Positions 1 through 9,219 of a DNA stretch of 64,000 nt are shown piece by piece; the first letter of the stretch is position 1, and every line of letters begins with the position of its first letter. The translations under genes were made by a program, and so were the position numbers. Where the stretch lies: NCBI GenBank assembly GCA_003248315.1, contig QKWM01000001.1, positions 62,001-126,000 of the forward strand. Reading direction: 5' to 3'. The notes under the pieces are model-generated. The model saw only the letters and a list, made by a program, of their open reading frames with translations. It was not told the origin of the DNA and searched no databases. The DNA comes from Streptomyces sp. SW4 (GTDB taxonomy: Bacteria > Actinomycetota > Actinomycetes > Streptomycetales > Streptomycetaceae).

Positions 1-179
1 TCCCGGCCGGCCTTGAAGAGGACCTGCTGGCCGAAGTGCCCCGTGTCGCGGCGGGTCTGGGCCTGCGCCGGGAGGGCGGCGGCGGTCGTGGCGAGGGCGA
101 GCAGGGCGGCGAGGGCGGTCAGCGGTGTTCTCGGGGAACGCGGACGGGGACGGAAACGGGGACGCGGAGAGGACGGCAT
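1..179 (-). CDS. Secreted protein, N-terminal fragment (possible sialidase)
   Basis: Only the first 59 codons lie in the window; the gene runs off the left edge. The start has a basic arginine/proline-rich n-region, then a leucine/alanine-rich core and an AQA-like signal peptidase I site, so the product is probably exported. After the predicted cleavage site comes GQQVLFKAGR. This resembles the start of the catalytic domain of bacterial exo-sialidases, where a similar QQVLF segment precedes the first BNR/Asp-box repeat, but the fragment is too short to be sure. The ATG at 179 has GAAGGG upstream at a workable distance. It shares its strand with the fdhD gene behind it. Confidence 0.55.
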   Translation of the reverse strand, partial: MPSSPRPRFRPRPRSPRTPLTALAALLALATTAAALPAQAQTRRDTGHFGQQVLFKAGR

Positions 180-245
180 GGAGCGGTCTGCCCTTCAGGC
201 GGCTGGTGGGGAGCCGGTCGTCGGGGCATCAAGTAGATCAAGACA

Positions 246-1169
246 TCACATGCCGGATACGTCCCCGGGAATCGTGCGCGTGTCGTCCGGCAGCCCGCGG
301 CCGGCGTCCCGCTCCGGGGCGCCCGCGCCGTCCGCGGGGGCGGTGGGCAGGGCGATGCGGTCTTCGCCCGCGTACACGTTCATGGAGGCGCCGCGCAGGA
401 AGCCCACCAGGGTCAGGTCCGACTCCGCGGCCAGGTCCACGGCCAGGGAGGACGGCGCCGACACGGCCGCCAGCATCGGGATGCCGGCCATCACGGCCTT
501 CTGCGCCAGCTCGAACGAGGCCCGGCCCGACACCATCAGGATCGTCCGGGACAGCGGCAGCGCGCCGTTCTGCAGAGCCCGGCCGACCAGTTTGTCGACC
601 GCGTTGTGGCGGCCCACGTCCTCGCGGACGTCGAGGAGTTCGCCGTCCGGTGCGAACAGGGCCGCGGCGTGCAGCCCGCCGGTCCTGTCGAAGACCCGCT
701 GGGCGGCGCGCAGCCGGCCGGGCAGCGCCGCGAGCAGCTCCGGGGAGACGCGGACGCGGGGGTGTCCGCGATGGGCCGGCGGGCGGCCGTCCGCACCGCG
801 TCGAGGCTCGCCTTGCCGCACAGGCCGCAGGAGGAGGTCGTGTAGACGTTGCGCTCCAGGGTGAGGTCCGGGATCGCGACGCCGGGGGCGGTCTGCACGT
901 CCACGACGTTGTAGGTGTTGGTGCCGTCGGCGGTGGCGCCGGCGCAGTAGACGATGTTGCGCAGTTCGTCCCGTTCGCCGAGGACGCCCTCGCTGACCAG
1001 GAACCCGGCCGCGAGCGCGAAGTCGTCACCGGGGTGCGCATGGTGATGGCGAGCGGCTTGCCGTTCAGCCGGATCTCCAGCGGTTCCTCGGCCACGAGCG
1101 TGTCCGGGCGGGTGGAGACCGCCCCTCCCGGACGCGGATGACCCTGCGGCGTTCCGTGACCCGTCCCAT
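246..1169 (-). CDS. fdhD: FdhD, sulfur carrier/sulfurtransferase for formate dehydrogenase
   Basis: FdhD passes sulfur from a cysteine desulfurase to the molybdenum-bisMGD cofactor and is needed for formate dehydrogenase activity in the cytoplasm. The rebuilt protein is about 308 residues, slightly longer than usual. It contains the family stretches [17 protein letters not shown] near the N-terminus, [10 protein letters not shown] carrying the conserved Cys-x-x-Cys pair, [18 protein letters not shown], and a C-terminal [10 protein letters not shown]. The ATG at 1169 is chosen because [10 protein letters not shown] is the standard start of actinobacterial FdhD. The frame breaks three times (near 1125, 1031 and 745), each repaired by one added base in a G/C run. 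No formate dehydrogenase gene is visible in the window. Confidence 0.93.
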
Positions 1170-1569
1170 CGCGCTGACCAGCCCCCGGTCGTGTACGTGC
1201 TGCGGGCCGCTGCGGCCCCTCGTACCGAGGGTGCCATGCGGGAGCGGGCGGCGGACCACCGGCCCACGACGGCGCGCCCCGGCCGGGTCCGGCCGGGCGG
1301 GTGACGGCGGGCCGGTCGGGACAGGTGGCTGCGGGCCGGTCGGGGCAGGTGGCTGCGGGCCGGTCGAGACAGATGCGGATGGTCCGGCCGGGGCGGGTGG
1401 CGGCGGACCGGGCGGGCCGGCGCCGGGGGCGATCGGGCCGCCACCGGCGCGCTGATCGAAGCCGACAAGCCGGACGCCCGATTCCTGTCACTTCACCTGC
1501 CCTCGTACCCGTCGGTCACTGAACAGACTGGGGACCCCGCAACCCGAGGCACCGAGGGGGACCCCAGCC
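1170..1569. other. Intergenic spacer between fdhD and the KAS III gene
   Basis: This GC-rich 400-bp stretch has open frames on both strands, but they are low-complexity Gly/Pro/Arg translations with no recognisable protein and no ribosome binding site. It contains a 24-bp tandem repeat at 1307-1378. It must also hold the promoters for the divergent fdhD and KAS III genes. I could not assign -35/-10 boxes with confidence. Confidence 0.5.
1307..1378. repeat. Three-copy 24-bp tandem repeat
   Basis: Three consecutive 24-bp units begin GCGGGCCGGTCG. The first two units differ by one base; the third diverges in its last third. The array is intergenic and has no dyad symmetry of note. Confidence 0.8.
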
Positions 1570-2508
1570 ATGAACGGCTCGCGCATCACCGCCGTCGGCC
1601 ACTACCAGCCCGCGAGCATCCTCACCAACGAGGATCTGGCGGGCATGGTCGACACCAGCGACGAGTGGATCAGGTCCCGGGTGGGCATCCGCACCCGCCG
1701 GATCGCCGGGCCCGACGAGCCGGTCGACGAACTGGCCGCGCAGGCCGCCGCGAAGGCCCTCGCCTCGGCCGGGCTCGCACCCGCGGACGTCGACTACGTC
1801 CTGGTCGCCACCTCCACCGCGGTGGACCGCTCCCCGAACACCGCCGCCCGCGTCGCCGCCCGCCTCGGCATCCCCGAGCCCGCGGCACTGGACCTGAACG
1901 TGGTGTGCGCCGGCTTCACCCACGCCCTGGCCACCGCCGACCACGCCGTCCGCGCCGGCGCCGCGCGCCGGGCCCTGGTCGTCGGCGCCGACAAGATGTC
2001 CGACGTCACCGACTGGACCGACCGGACCACCTGCGTCCTCGTCGGCGACGGAGCGGGGGCCGCCGTCGTGGAGGCGGCGGACCGGCCCGGCATCGGGCCC
2101 GTGCTGTGGGGGTCGGTGCCCGAGATGGGGCGGGCCGTGCGGATCGAGGGCACGCCCCCGCGGTTCGCCCAGGAGGGGCAGAGCGTCTACCGCTGGGCGA
2201 CGACGCGGCTGCCGTCCATCGCGCGCCAGGTCTGCGACCGGGCCGGACTGCGGCCGCGGGACCTCGCCGCGGTCGTCCTGCACCAGGCGAACCTGCGCAT
2301 CGTCGAACCCCTCGCCGAGAAGCTGGGCGCGGTGAACGCCGTCGTGGCGCGGGACGTCGTGGAGTCCGGGAACACGTCCGCCGCGAGCATTCCGCTGGCC
2401 CTGTCCAAGCTCGTGGAGCGCGGCGAGATCCGCTCCGGCGACCCGGTGCTGCTCTTCGGCTTCGGCGGCAACCTGTCGTACGCCGGGCAGGTGGTCCGCT
2501 GCCCGTAA
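1570..2508 (+). CDS. 3-oxoacyl-ACP synthase III (KAS III, FabH-like)
   Basis: This intact 312-residue thiolase-fold enzyme belongs to the KAS III family, which condenses an acyl-CoA with malonyl-ACP. The catalytic triad is complete: Cys113 in VVCAGFTHAL, His238 in LHQANLRI and Asn268 in ESGNTSAASIP. The C-terminal GFGGNLSYAG glycine loop is also present. The start ATG follows GAGGGGGA at good spacing. It stands alone, not beside fabD/acpP/fabF, so it is more likely a paralogue supplying a special starter unit or acting on another acyl substrate than the housekeeping FabH. It has no frame breaks, unlike most neighbours. Substrate cannot be told from sequence. Confidence 0.9.
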   Translation: MNGSRITAVGHYQPASILTNEDLAGMVDTSDEWIRSRVGIRTRRIAGPDEPVDELAAQAAAKALASAGLAPADVDYVLVATSTAVDRSPNTAARVAARLGIPEPAALDLNVVCAGFTHALATADHAVRAGAARRALVVGADKMSDVTDWTDRTTCVLVGDGAGAAVVEAADRPGIGPVLWGSVPEMGRAVRIEGTPPRFAQEGQSVYRWATTRLPSIARQVCDRAGLRPRDLAAVVLHQANLRIVEPLAEKLGAVNAVVARDVVESGNTSAASIPLALSKLVERGEIRSGDPVLLFGFGGNLSYAGQVVRCP

Positions 2509-2548
2509 GGCCGGGCCGGCCCGTGTTCCGGGGTGCGCTGCGACCCAC

Positions 2549-2571
2549 CTTTGTCCACTCAGTGGAGAAAG
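2549..2571. promoter_or_regulatory. Palindromic operator upstream of the ROK repressor gene
   Basis: Two 11-bp arms, CTTTGTCCACT and AGTGGAGAAAG, flank a single central C and match at 10 of 11 positions. ROK-family repressors bind AT-flanked palindromes of this kind, and this site lies 124 bp before the ROK start codon, so autoregulation and control of the following transporter operon is likely. A related but one-base-longer sequence occurs near 10294-10317, before the large secreted sugar dehydrogenase gene. Confidence 0.6.
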
Positions 2572-2694
2572 TTCGCAGGAACTCGTGCGCGACTTCTTCC
2601 CACGCCGGGCGCTCACTGCTACGTTCCCTCCGAAAGCAGGCCACGGAAGTGGCCGGAAACCGGCACGCGCAGGCCATCAGGCGGGGAGGGGCTC

Positions 2695-3883
2695 GTGAGA
2701 CGTATGACGGCGCGACCCGCAAACGCCCATCAGGCGAAACTGCTCAAGCTGCTGCGTGACGGCGGCCCCAACTCCCGCGCCCAGCTGGGCGACCAGGTGG
2801 ACCTCTCCCGGTCCAAGCTGGCCGTCGAGGTGGACCGGCTGCTGGAGACGGAGCTGGTCGTGGCCGACGGACTCGCCGCATCCCGAGGCGGGCGCCGCTC
2901 CCACAACATCCGGCTCAACCCGGGACTGCGTTTCCTCGGCGTGGACATCGGCGCGACCTCGGTCGACGTCGCCGTCACCAACGCCGAGCTGGAGATCCTC
3001 GGGCACATCAACCAGCCGATGGACGTACGCGAGGGACCGGTCGCGGTCTTCGAGCAGGTGCTGTCCATGGCCGCGAAGTTGAAGGCCTCGGGCTCGCGGA
3101 GGGCTTCGACGGCGCCGGCATCGGCGTCCCGGGACCCGTCCGCTTCCCGAGGGCGTGCCGGTGGCTCCGCCGATCATGCCGGGCTGGGACGGCTTCCCGG
3201 TGCGGGAGGCGCTCAGCCAGGAACTCGGCTGCCCGGTCATGGTCGACAACGACGTGAACCTGATGGCGCTGGGGGAGCAGCACGCGGGCGTCGCCCGCAC
3301 CGTGCACGACTTCCTCGTCGTCAAGATCGGCACCGGCATCGGCTGCGGCATCGTCGTCGGCGGTGACGTCTACCGCGGGACGACGGGCAGCGCGGGCGAC
3401 ATCGGGCACATCCAGGCCGTGCCCGACGGCCGCCCCTGCGCCTGCGGCAACCGAGGCTGTCTGGAGGCCCACTTCAGCGGCGCGGCACTGGCCCGCGACG
3501 CCACGGAGGCCGCCCAGCAGGGCCGGTCGGCGGAACTGGCGACGCTGCTGGAGACGAACGGCGAGCTGAACGCCGCCGACGTCGCCGCCGCGGCCGCCGC
3601 CGGGGACGCCGCCGCCCTGGACCTGATCCGGGAGGGCGGCACCCGCACCGGTCAGGTCATCGCCGGCCTGGTCAGCTTCTTCAACCCCGGCCTGGTGGTG
3701 ATCGGCGGCGGGGTGACCGGCCTCGGCCACACCCTGCTCGCCGCGATCCGCACCCAGGTCTACCGCCAGTCGCTGCCGCTGGCGACCGGCAACCTGCCCA
3801 TCGTCCTGGGCGAACTGGGGCCCGTCGCCGGAGTCATCGGCGCGGCCCGGCTCATCAGCGACCACCTGTTCTCACCCGCGTAG
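2695..3883 (+). CDS. ROK-family transcriptional repressor
   Basis: An N-terminal winged helix-turn-helix (about residues 8-65, with SRAQLGDQVDLSRSKLAVEV as the helix pair) precedes a ROK sugar-kinase-like domain. That domain starts FLGVDIGATSVDVAVT and carries the zinc-binding loop GRPCACGNRGCLEAH and the phosphate-loop DNDVNLMALGE. Such proteins bind a sugar or sugar phosphate and release DNA. The GTG at 2695 is preferred over the ATG nine bases later because GGGGAGGG ends five bases before it. The frame breaks near 3097 and 3147, each from one lost base. It directly precedes an ABC sugar importer and is the probable regulator of that operon. Confidence 0.92.
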
Positions 3884-4221
3884 GCACCACCCGGTACCGG
3901 ATCCGGTGCCACCGCCGGGCCGGCCGGTACCACCGGCACACCGAGCACCGTCACACCGAGCACCACCGGCACAGCCGCCCGGCTCCGCCCTGCCCGCACA
4001 CCGCTCCGCCCCGTCCTGCCCAGCCCTGCTCGCGGACCCGCCGCACCCCGTAGCACCCGCGAACGCTCCACCCGCACCGCTGCACCCGAAAAGCACCGCC
4101 CGCACCGCTGCACCCGAAAAGCACCGCGCACCGCTGCACCCGTGACGCTCCACCCTGCCCGGCACCATCCCTGCTCCGCCCTGCCCTGTCACCGGCCCGC
4201 ACGCCCGCCGAGGGACCTCAC
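3884..4221. other. Intergenic spacer before the sugar ABC operon
   Basis: This 338-bp stretch is CAC/GCA-rich, with many short ACCG/CACC repeats and a 28-bp tandem repeat. No credible coding sequence is seen: frames open across it give low-complexity Pro/Ala/His translations. GAGGGACC just before 4222 is the ribosome binding site of the ATPase gene. Confidence 0.5.
4073..4142. repeat. Imperfect 28-bp tandem repeat
   Basis: The unit begins CGCACCGCTGCACCCGAAAA and occurs as one 28-bp copy, one 26-27-bp copy and one partial copy. The length difference between copies could be a true variant or one of the lost bases common in this sequence. Confidence 0.75.
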
Positions 4222-5737
4222 ATGGCACCAGAACCACCCCTGCTCAGCATGTCCGGCATCACCAAGTCCTTCCCCGGAGTCCGGGCCCTGGACGGCGTCG
4301 ACCTCGACGTCCAGGCCGGCGAGGTGCACTGCCTGCTCGGCCAGAACGGCGCCGGCAAGTCCACCCTCATCAAGGTCCTGGCCGGCGCCCACCAGCCCGA
4401 CACCGGCACGATCCACTGGCGCGGCGAAGCGGTCACGCTCCGGTCGCCCATCGCCGCCATGCGGCTCGGCATCGCCACCATCTACCAGGAACTCGACCTG
4501 GTGGAGCACCTGTCGGTCGCGGAGAACGTCCACCTCGGCCACGAGCCGACGTCGGCCGGCTTCGTCGTACGCCGCGGCACCGCCCGCCGGTCCACCGCCG
4601 AGCTGCTGCGGCGGCTCGGCCACCCGAGATCGATCCGGCCCGGCTGGTCGGGGAGCTGTCGGCGGCACAGCAGCAGATCGTGTCCATGGCGCGGGCGCTG
4701 TCCCACGACGTACGGCTGATCGTGATGGACGAGCCGTCCGCCGCCCTCGACCCGGACGAGGTCGACAACCTCTTCCGCATCGTCGGCGACCTGACCGCCG
4801 ACGGTGTCGCCGTCGTCTACATCTCGCACCGCCTGGAGGAGATCCGCCGCATCGGCGACCGGGTCACCGTCCTCAAGGACGGCCGGGCCGTGGCCCGCGG
4901 GCTCCCCGCGAAGTCGACCCCGACCAGCGAGGTCGTCGCCCTGATGACCGGCCGCAACGTCGAGTACGTCTTCCCGGAGCGGCCCGCTTCGGCGCCGCGG
5001 GCCGAGCCGGTCCTCACCGTCAAGGGCCTCGCCCGGACGGCGAGTTCGAGCCGCTGGACCTCGAGGTGCGGCCCGGTGAGATCGTCGGGCTGGCCGGACT
5101 GGTCGGCTCCGGCCGCTCCGAGATCCTGGAGACCGTCTACGGCGCCCGGCGTCCGACGGCCGGTCAGGTCCTGGTCGGCGGCAAGCCGTTGAAACCCGGC
5201 AGCGTCCGGGCGGCGGTCCGCGCCGGCCTCGGACTCGCACCGGAGGAACGCAAGGCGCAGGCGCTGCTGATGCTGGAGTCCGTCACCCGCAACGTGTCGG
5301 TCTCCTCCATGTCCCGCTTCTCGCGCGGCGGCTGGATCGACCGCGGTGCCGAACTGGGGGCGGCACGCGCGGCGACCCGCGAGCTGTCGCTGCGCCCCGA
5401 CAACCCGTCCGTGCCCGTGCGCACCCTCTCCGGCGGCAACCAGCAGAAGGCCGTCCTGGCCCGCTGGCTGCTGCGCGGCTGCCGGGTCCTGCTCCTCGAC
5501 GAACCCACCCGCGGCGTCGACGTCGGCGCCCGCGCCGAGCTCTACGCGGTCGTCAGGCGCCTGGCCGACGAGGGCCTCGGCGTCCTGCTGGTCTCCAGCG
5601 AGGTGCCCGAGGTGCTCGGCCTCGCCGACCGCGTGCTGGTCCTGCGCGAGGGGCGCGTCGTGCACGAGGCGCCCGCCCGCGAACTCGACGAACACCGCGT
5701 ACTCGACCTCGTGATGGAAGGAAGCCCGGCGTCATGA
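4222..5737 (+). CDS. Sugar ABC importer ATPase, duplicated (RbsA/MglA type)
   Basis: This cytoplasmic ATPase of a ribose/galactose-type importer is about 505 residues with two fused nucleotide-binding domains, the normal length. The N-domain has a full Walker A (GQNGAGKST), a signature region LSAAQQQIVSMARAL and Walker B LIVMDEPSAAL. The C-domain has the degenerate P-loop GLVGSGRSEI typical of the family, signature TLSGGNQQKAVLARW and Walker B LLLDEPTRGVDVG. Breaks near 4627 and 5034 each need one added base. The stop overlaps the permease start (ATGA), so the two are translationally coupled. It probably works with the following permease and lipoprotein on a sugar or sugar derivative; substrate unknown. 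Confidence 0.95.
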
Positions 5738-6751
5738 CGCAGCACGTGTCCCCGCCCCGGGACGGCACCGGCAAAGCGGCACCGGTGGACGGGCCGCCCG
5801 CCTGGCGAGGCCTGCTGGGCCGCGCCGACGTCCGCACCCTCTCCCTGCTCGGCGTGCTCGCCGCCCTGGTGATCATCGGCGGCATCACCAAACCCGACCA
5901 GTTCCTGGACACCCGCAACCTCCAGCTGGTCCTCACCCAGGCGTCCGTCATCGGCGTGGTCACCGTCGGCATGACGTTCGTGATCATCTCCGGCGGCATC
6001 GACCTGTCCGTCGGCGCCATCGTCGCCCTGGCCTCGGTGTGGGCGACCACGGTCGCCACCCAGGAGTACGGCTTCTTCGGCATCCTGTTCACCGCGATCG
6101 TGGTCGGCGTGGGCTGCGGCCTCGTCAACGGCGTCCTCATCGCCTACGGGGCGATGGTCCCGTTCATCGCGACCCTCGCCATGCTGGCCTCGGCGCGGGC
6201 CTCGCCCTGCAGATCACCGAGGGCCGCACCCAGATCGTCACCGTGGACGGCATCCTCGACCTGGGCGAGCGCGACTCCTACGTCCTCGGCATCCCGCCCC
6301 TGGTCCTGGTCTTCGCGGCCGTCACGGTCATCGGCTGGCTGGTGCTCAACCGCACCACCTTCGGCCGCCGCACCGTCGCCGTCGGCGGCAACGCCGAGGC
6401 CGCCCGGCTGGCCGGCATCGACGTCCGCCGCCAGCGGCTCTACCTCTACCTGCTGTCCGGACTGTGCTGCGGCATCGCGGCCTTCCTGCTGATCGTGCTG
6501 TCCGGCTCCGGACAGAACACCAACGGCAACCTCTACGAGCTGGACGCCATCGCCGCCGCGATCATCGGCGGCACCCTGCTCAGCGGAGGCCGCGGCACCA
6601 TCGTCGGCTCCGTCCTCGGCGTCCTGATCTTCACCACCATCACCAACATCTTCGCCTGAACAACCTGCAGAGCGACGTCCAGCAGATCGCCAAGGGCGCG
6701 ATCATCGTCGCCGCCGTGCTGGTCCAGCGCCGTACCGCGAGCACGACCTGA
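5734..6751 (+). CDS. Sugar ABC importer permease (RbsC/BPD_transp_2 type)
   Basis: The product is a polytopic inner-membrane protein of about 339 residues, rich in hydrophobic segments. Family hallmarks are ISGGIDLSVGAIVALASV and the coupling-loop region GGNAEAARLAGIDVRR, followed by DAIAAAIIGGTLLSGGRGTI. Only one permease gene is present, so it should act as a homodimer with the fused ATPase, as in RbsABC systems. Breaks near 6198 and 6656 each need one added base. The binding-protein gene follows after 17 bases with GAGGAAAGG as its ribosome binding site. Confidence 0.95.
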
Positions 6752-6768
6752 GGAAAGGGTTCACCGCC

Positions 6769-7823
6769 ATGCCAGAGCACATGCCGTTCGCGAGCCGCAG
6801 AGGGCTGCTCTTCGGAGCCGCCGCCGTGTCCGCCGGTGCCTTCCTCACCGGGTGCACGAGCAACGAACCCAGCGACAGCGACGAGAAGCCGGCCGCGGGC
6901 GACCAGCCCGCCGCCGACGACAAGCCCGGCAAGCCGGTCACCATCGGCTACGCCGGCCCGCTGGCCGACCACGGCTGGCTCAACGCCATCAACGAGCAGG
7001 CCAAGGGCCGCGCGGAGAAGTACTCCGACGTCACCCTCGAGGTCACCGAGGGCTCCAACGACACCGCCCAGCAGATCGGCCAGATCGAGACCCTCATCAA
7101 CAAGAAGGTCGACGTCCTGGTGGTGCTGCCGCCGACGGCAAGGCCCTCACCCAGGTCGGGCTGAAGGCCATGCGCGCCGGCATCCCCGTCGTCAACCTGG
7201 ACCGCATCTTCAACACCCCGCAGGCCTACCGCTGCTGGGTCGGCGGCGACAACTACGGCATGGGCCTCAACGCCGGGCACTACATCGGCGAGAAGCTCAA
7301 GGACAAGCCCAACGCCAAGGTCGTGGAGCTGGCCGGGCTGGACAACCTGGAGCTGACCAAGCAGCGCACCCAGGGCTTCGACGACGCCCTGAAGAACTAC
7401 CCCAACATCGAGAAGGTGGCCCGCCAGGCGGCCGACTTCACCGTGGAGTCCGGGCAGGCCAAGATGGCCCAGCTCCTCCAGGCCCAGTCGTCGTTCGACG
7501 CGCTGTGGAACCACGACGACGACCAGGGCGTGGGCGCGCTGCGCGCCATCGAGCAGGCCGGCCGCGACGACTTCCTGATGGTCGGCGGCGCCGGCGCGCT
7601 CTCCGCGTTCCAGGCCATCAAGCGGGACGACGGCGTGCTCAAGGCGACGGTCCTGTACCCGCCGACCATGGCCGCCTCCGCCATCGACCTGGCCCGCGCC
7701 CTCGGCCAGGGCAAGGGCATCGGCGGGCTCGCCGAGTACGAGATCCCGGCCTCGATCACCCTGTACTCGGCCGTCGTCGACAAGGAGAACGTCGACCAGT
7801 ACATGTCCACCGGCTTCAAGTGA
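6769..7823 (+). CDS. Sugar-binding lipoprotein (periplasmic-binding-protein-like family 4)
   Basis: This is the extracellular substrate-binding lipoprotein of the importer. The N-terminus has a twin-arginine-like SRRGLLFGAAAVSAGAF followed by lipobox LTGC, with Cys29 as the predicted lipidated residue, then a Ser/Asp/Pro-rich linker. The mature part begins VTIGYAGPLADHGWLNAIN and continues with AGIPVVNLDRIF and WNHDDDQGVGALRAIEQAG, the pattern of ribose/inositol-type binding proteins. One base is missing near 7134. Its place between a sugar permease and an oxidoreductase/isomerase pair suggests import of a modified sugar or cyclitol for the enzymes that follow. Confidence 0.93.
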
Positions 7824-7935
7824 GGCGCCCCGAGGCCGGCCACCACCCGGTCTCGGCCCCCGCCCCCGCGGGCCCGACCAGCCCGCCGGGGCGGGGCGCC
7901 ACCCCCACCGCACCGACGACGAGGAGGACATCCGC

Positions 7936-9204
7936 ATGGGACAGCCGCAGCAGCCCGAGGGGGCCGGCGCGGAGGCAGCAGCCACCGGGACCGTGGCCAC
8001 GGGGGCGTCCGCGCGCACCCGGCCCCTGCGCATCGGCATGGTGGGCTACGCCTTCATGGGCGCCGCCCACTCCCAGGGCTGGCGCACCGCGGGCCGCGCC
8101 TTCGACCTGCCGCTCACACCCGTGCTGGCCGCGATCTGCGGGCGGGACGCCGACGCCGTCCGTGCCGCCGCCGACCGGCACGGCTGGGCGGCGGCCGAGA
8201 CCGACTGGCGGGCCCTGATCGAACGGGACGACGTCGACCTCGTCGACATCTGCACCCCCGGCGACAGCCACGCCGAGATCGCGCTCGCCGCGCTGGCCGC
8301 CGGCAAGCACGTACTGTGCGAGAAGCCGCTGGCCAACACCGTCGCCGAGGCCGAGGCCATGACGCGGGCCGCCGAGGAGGCCGCCGCCCGCGGACAGGTC
8401 GCGATGGTCGGCTTCAACTACCGCCGGGTGCCCGCCACCGCGCTGGCCCGGCGGATGATCTCCGAGGGCCGCCTGGGCAGGCTGCGGCACGTGCGGGTGG
8501 TCTACCTCCAGGACTGGCTGGTCGACCCGCAGGCCCCGCTGACCTGGCGGCTGCGCAAGGACCAGGCGGGCTCCGGCGCCCTGGGCGACCTCGGCGCGCA
8601 CATCGTCGACCTCGCCCAGCACCTGACCGGCGAGCGCCTGGCCGGTGTCTCCGCCCTCACCGAGACCTTCGTCCGCGAGCGGCCGCTGCCCGGCGGCGCC
8701 GCCCAGGGCCTGTCCGCGGCCGCCGCCGACGGCACCACCGGCGAGGTCACCGTGGACGACGCCGCCGTCTTCACCGGCCGCTTCCCGTCCGGGGCCCTCG
8801 CCACCTTCGAGGCCACCCGGTACGCCACCGGCCGCAAGAACGCCCTGCGCATCGAGATCAACGGCGAACGCGGCTCGCTCGCCTTCGACCTGGAGCGGCT
8901 CAACGAGCTGGAGTACCACGACGCCACCGAGCCGGGGGAGCACGCCGGGTTCCGCCGCATCCTCGTCACCGAGCCCGAACACCCCTACCTGGAGGGCTGG
9001 TGGCCGCCGGGCCACGGCCTCGGCTACGAGCACACCTTCGTCCACCAGGCCCGCGACCTCGTCCACGCCGTCGCCGAGGGCCGCCGGCCCGAGCCCTCCT
9101 TCGCGGACGGGCTCCAGGTGCAGCGCGTCCTCGCCGCCGTCGAGGAGAGCGCCGAGAAGAACTCCGTCTACACCCCGATCGCCGTCACGCCGAACGGCGT
9201 CTGA
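7936..9204 (+). CDS. Gfo/Idh/MocA-family oxidoreductase
   Basis: This intact 422-residue NAD(P)-dependent dehydrogenase of sugars or cyclitols is cytoplasmic. A low-complexity N-terminal extension of about 30 residues precedes the Rossmann start RIGMVGYAFMGAAHSQGW. The conserved EKP motif is in KHVLCEKPLANTVAEA, and the C-terminal catalytic region includes SGALGDLGAHIVDLAQHLTG with the Asp and His expected near the substrate. The ATG follows ACGAGGAGGACA. Members of this family interconvert C3 hydroxyl and keto groups or oxidise inositols. With the isomerase just behind and the keto-sugar hydrolase domain further on, a 3-keto-glycoside role is plausible but inferred. Confidence 0.93.
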   Translation: MGQPQQPEGAGAEAAATGTVATGASARTRPLRIGMVGYAFMGAAHSQGWRTAGRAFDLPLTPVLAAICGRDADAVRAAADRHGWAAAETDWRALIERDDVDLVDICTPGDSHAEIALAALAAGKHVLCEKPLANTVAEAEAMTRAAEEAAARGQVAMVGFNYRRVPATALARRMISEGRLGRLRHVRVVYLQDWLVDPQAPLTWRLRKDQAGSGALGDLGAHIVDLAQHLTGERLAGVSALTETFVRERPLPGGAAQGLSAAAADGTTGEVTVDDAAVFTGRFPSGALATFEATRYATGRKNALRIEINGERGSLAFDLERLNELEYHDATEPGEHAGFRRILVTEPEHPYLEGWWPPGHGLGYEHTFVHQARDLVHAVAEGRRPEPSFADGLQVQRVLAAVEESAEKNSVYTPIAVTPNGV

Positions 9205-9219
9205 GGAGGCCAGAACCGG

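Noticed and set aside
1307..1378. CRISPR-like array
   Set aside because: The 24-bp units are head-to-tail with no spacers and no cas genes are present anywhere in the window.
1138..1522. Gly/Arg-rich ORFs over the 24-bp repeat
   Set aside because: Low-complexity translation of a tandem repeat with no ribosome binding site or family match.
4222..6751. Programmed ribosomal frameshifting in the sugar importer genes
   Set aside because: The breaks are too many, are not at conserved slippery sequences with downstream structures, and the same kind of break affects unrelated housekeeping genes.
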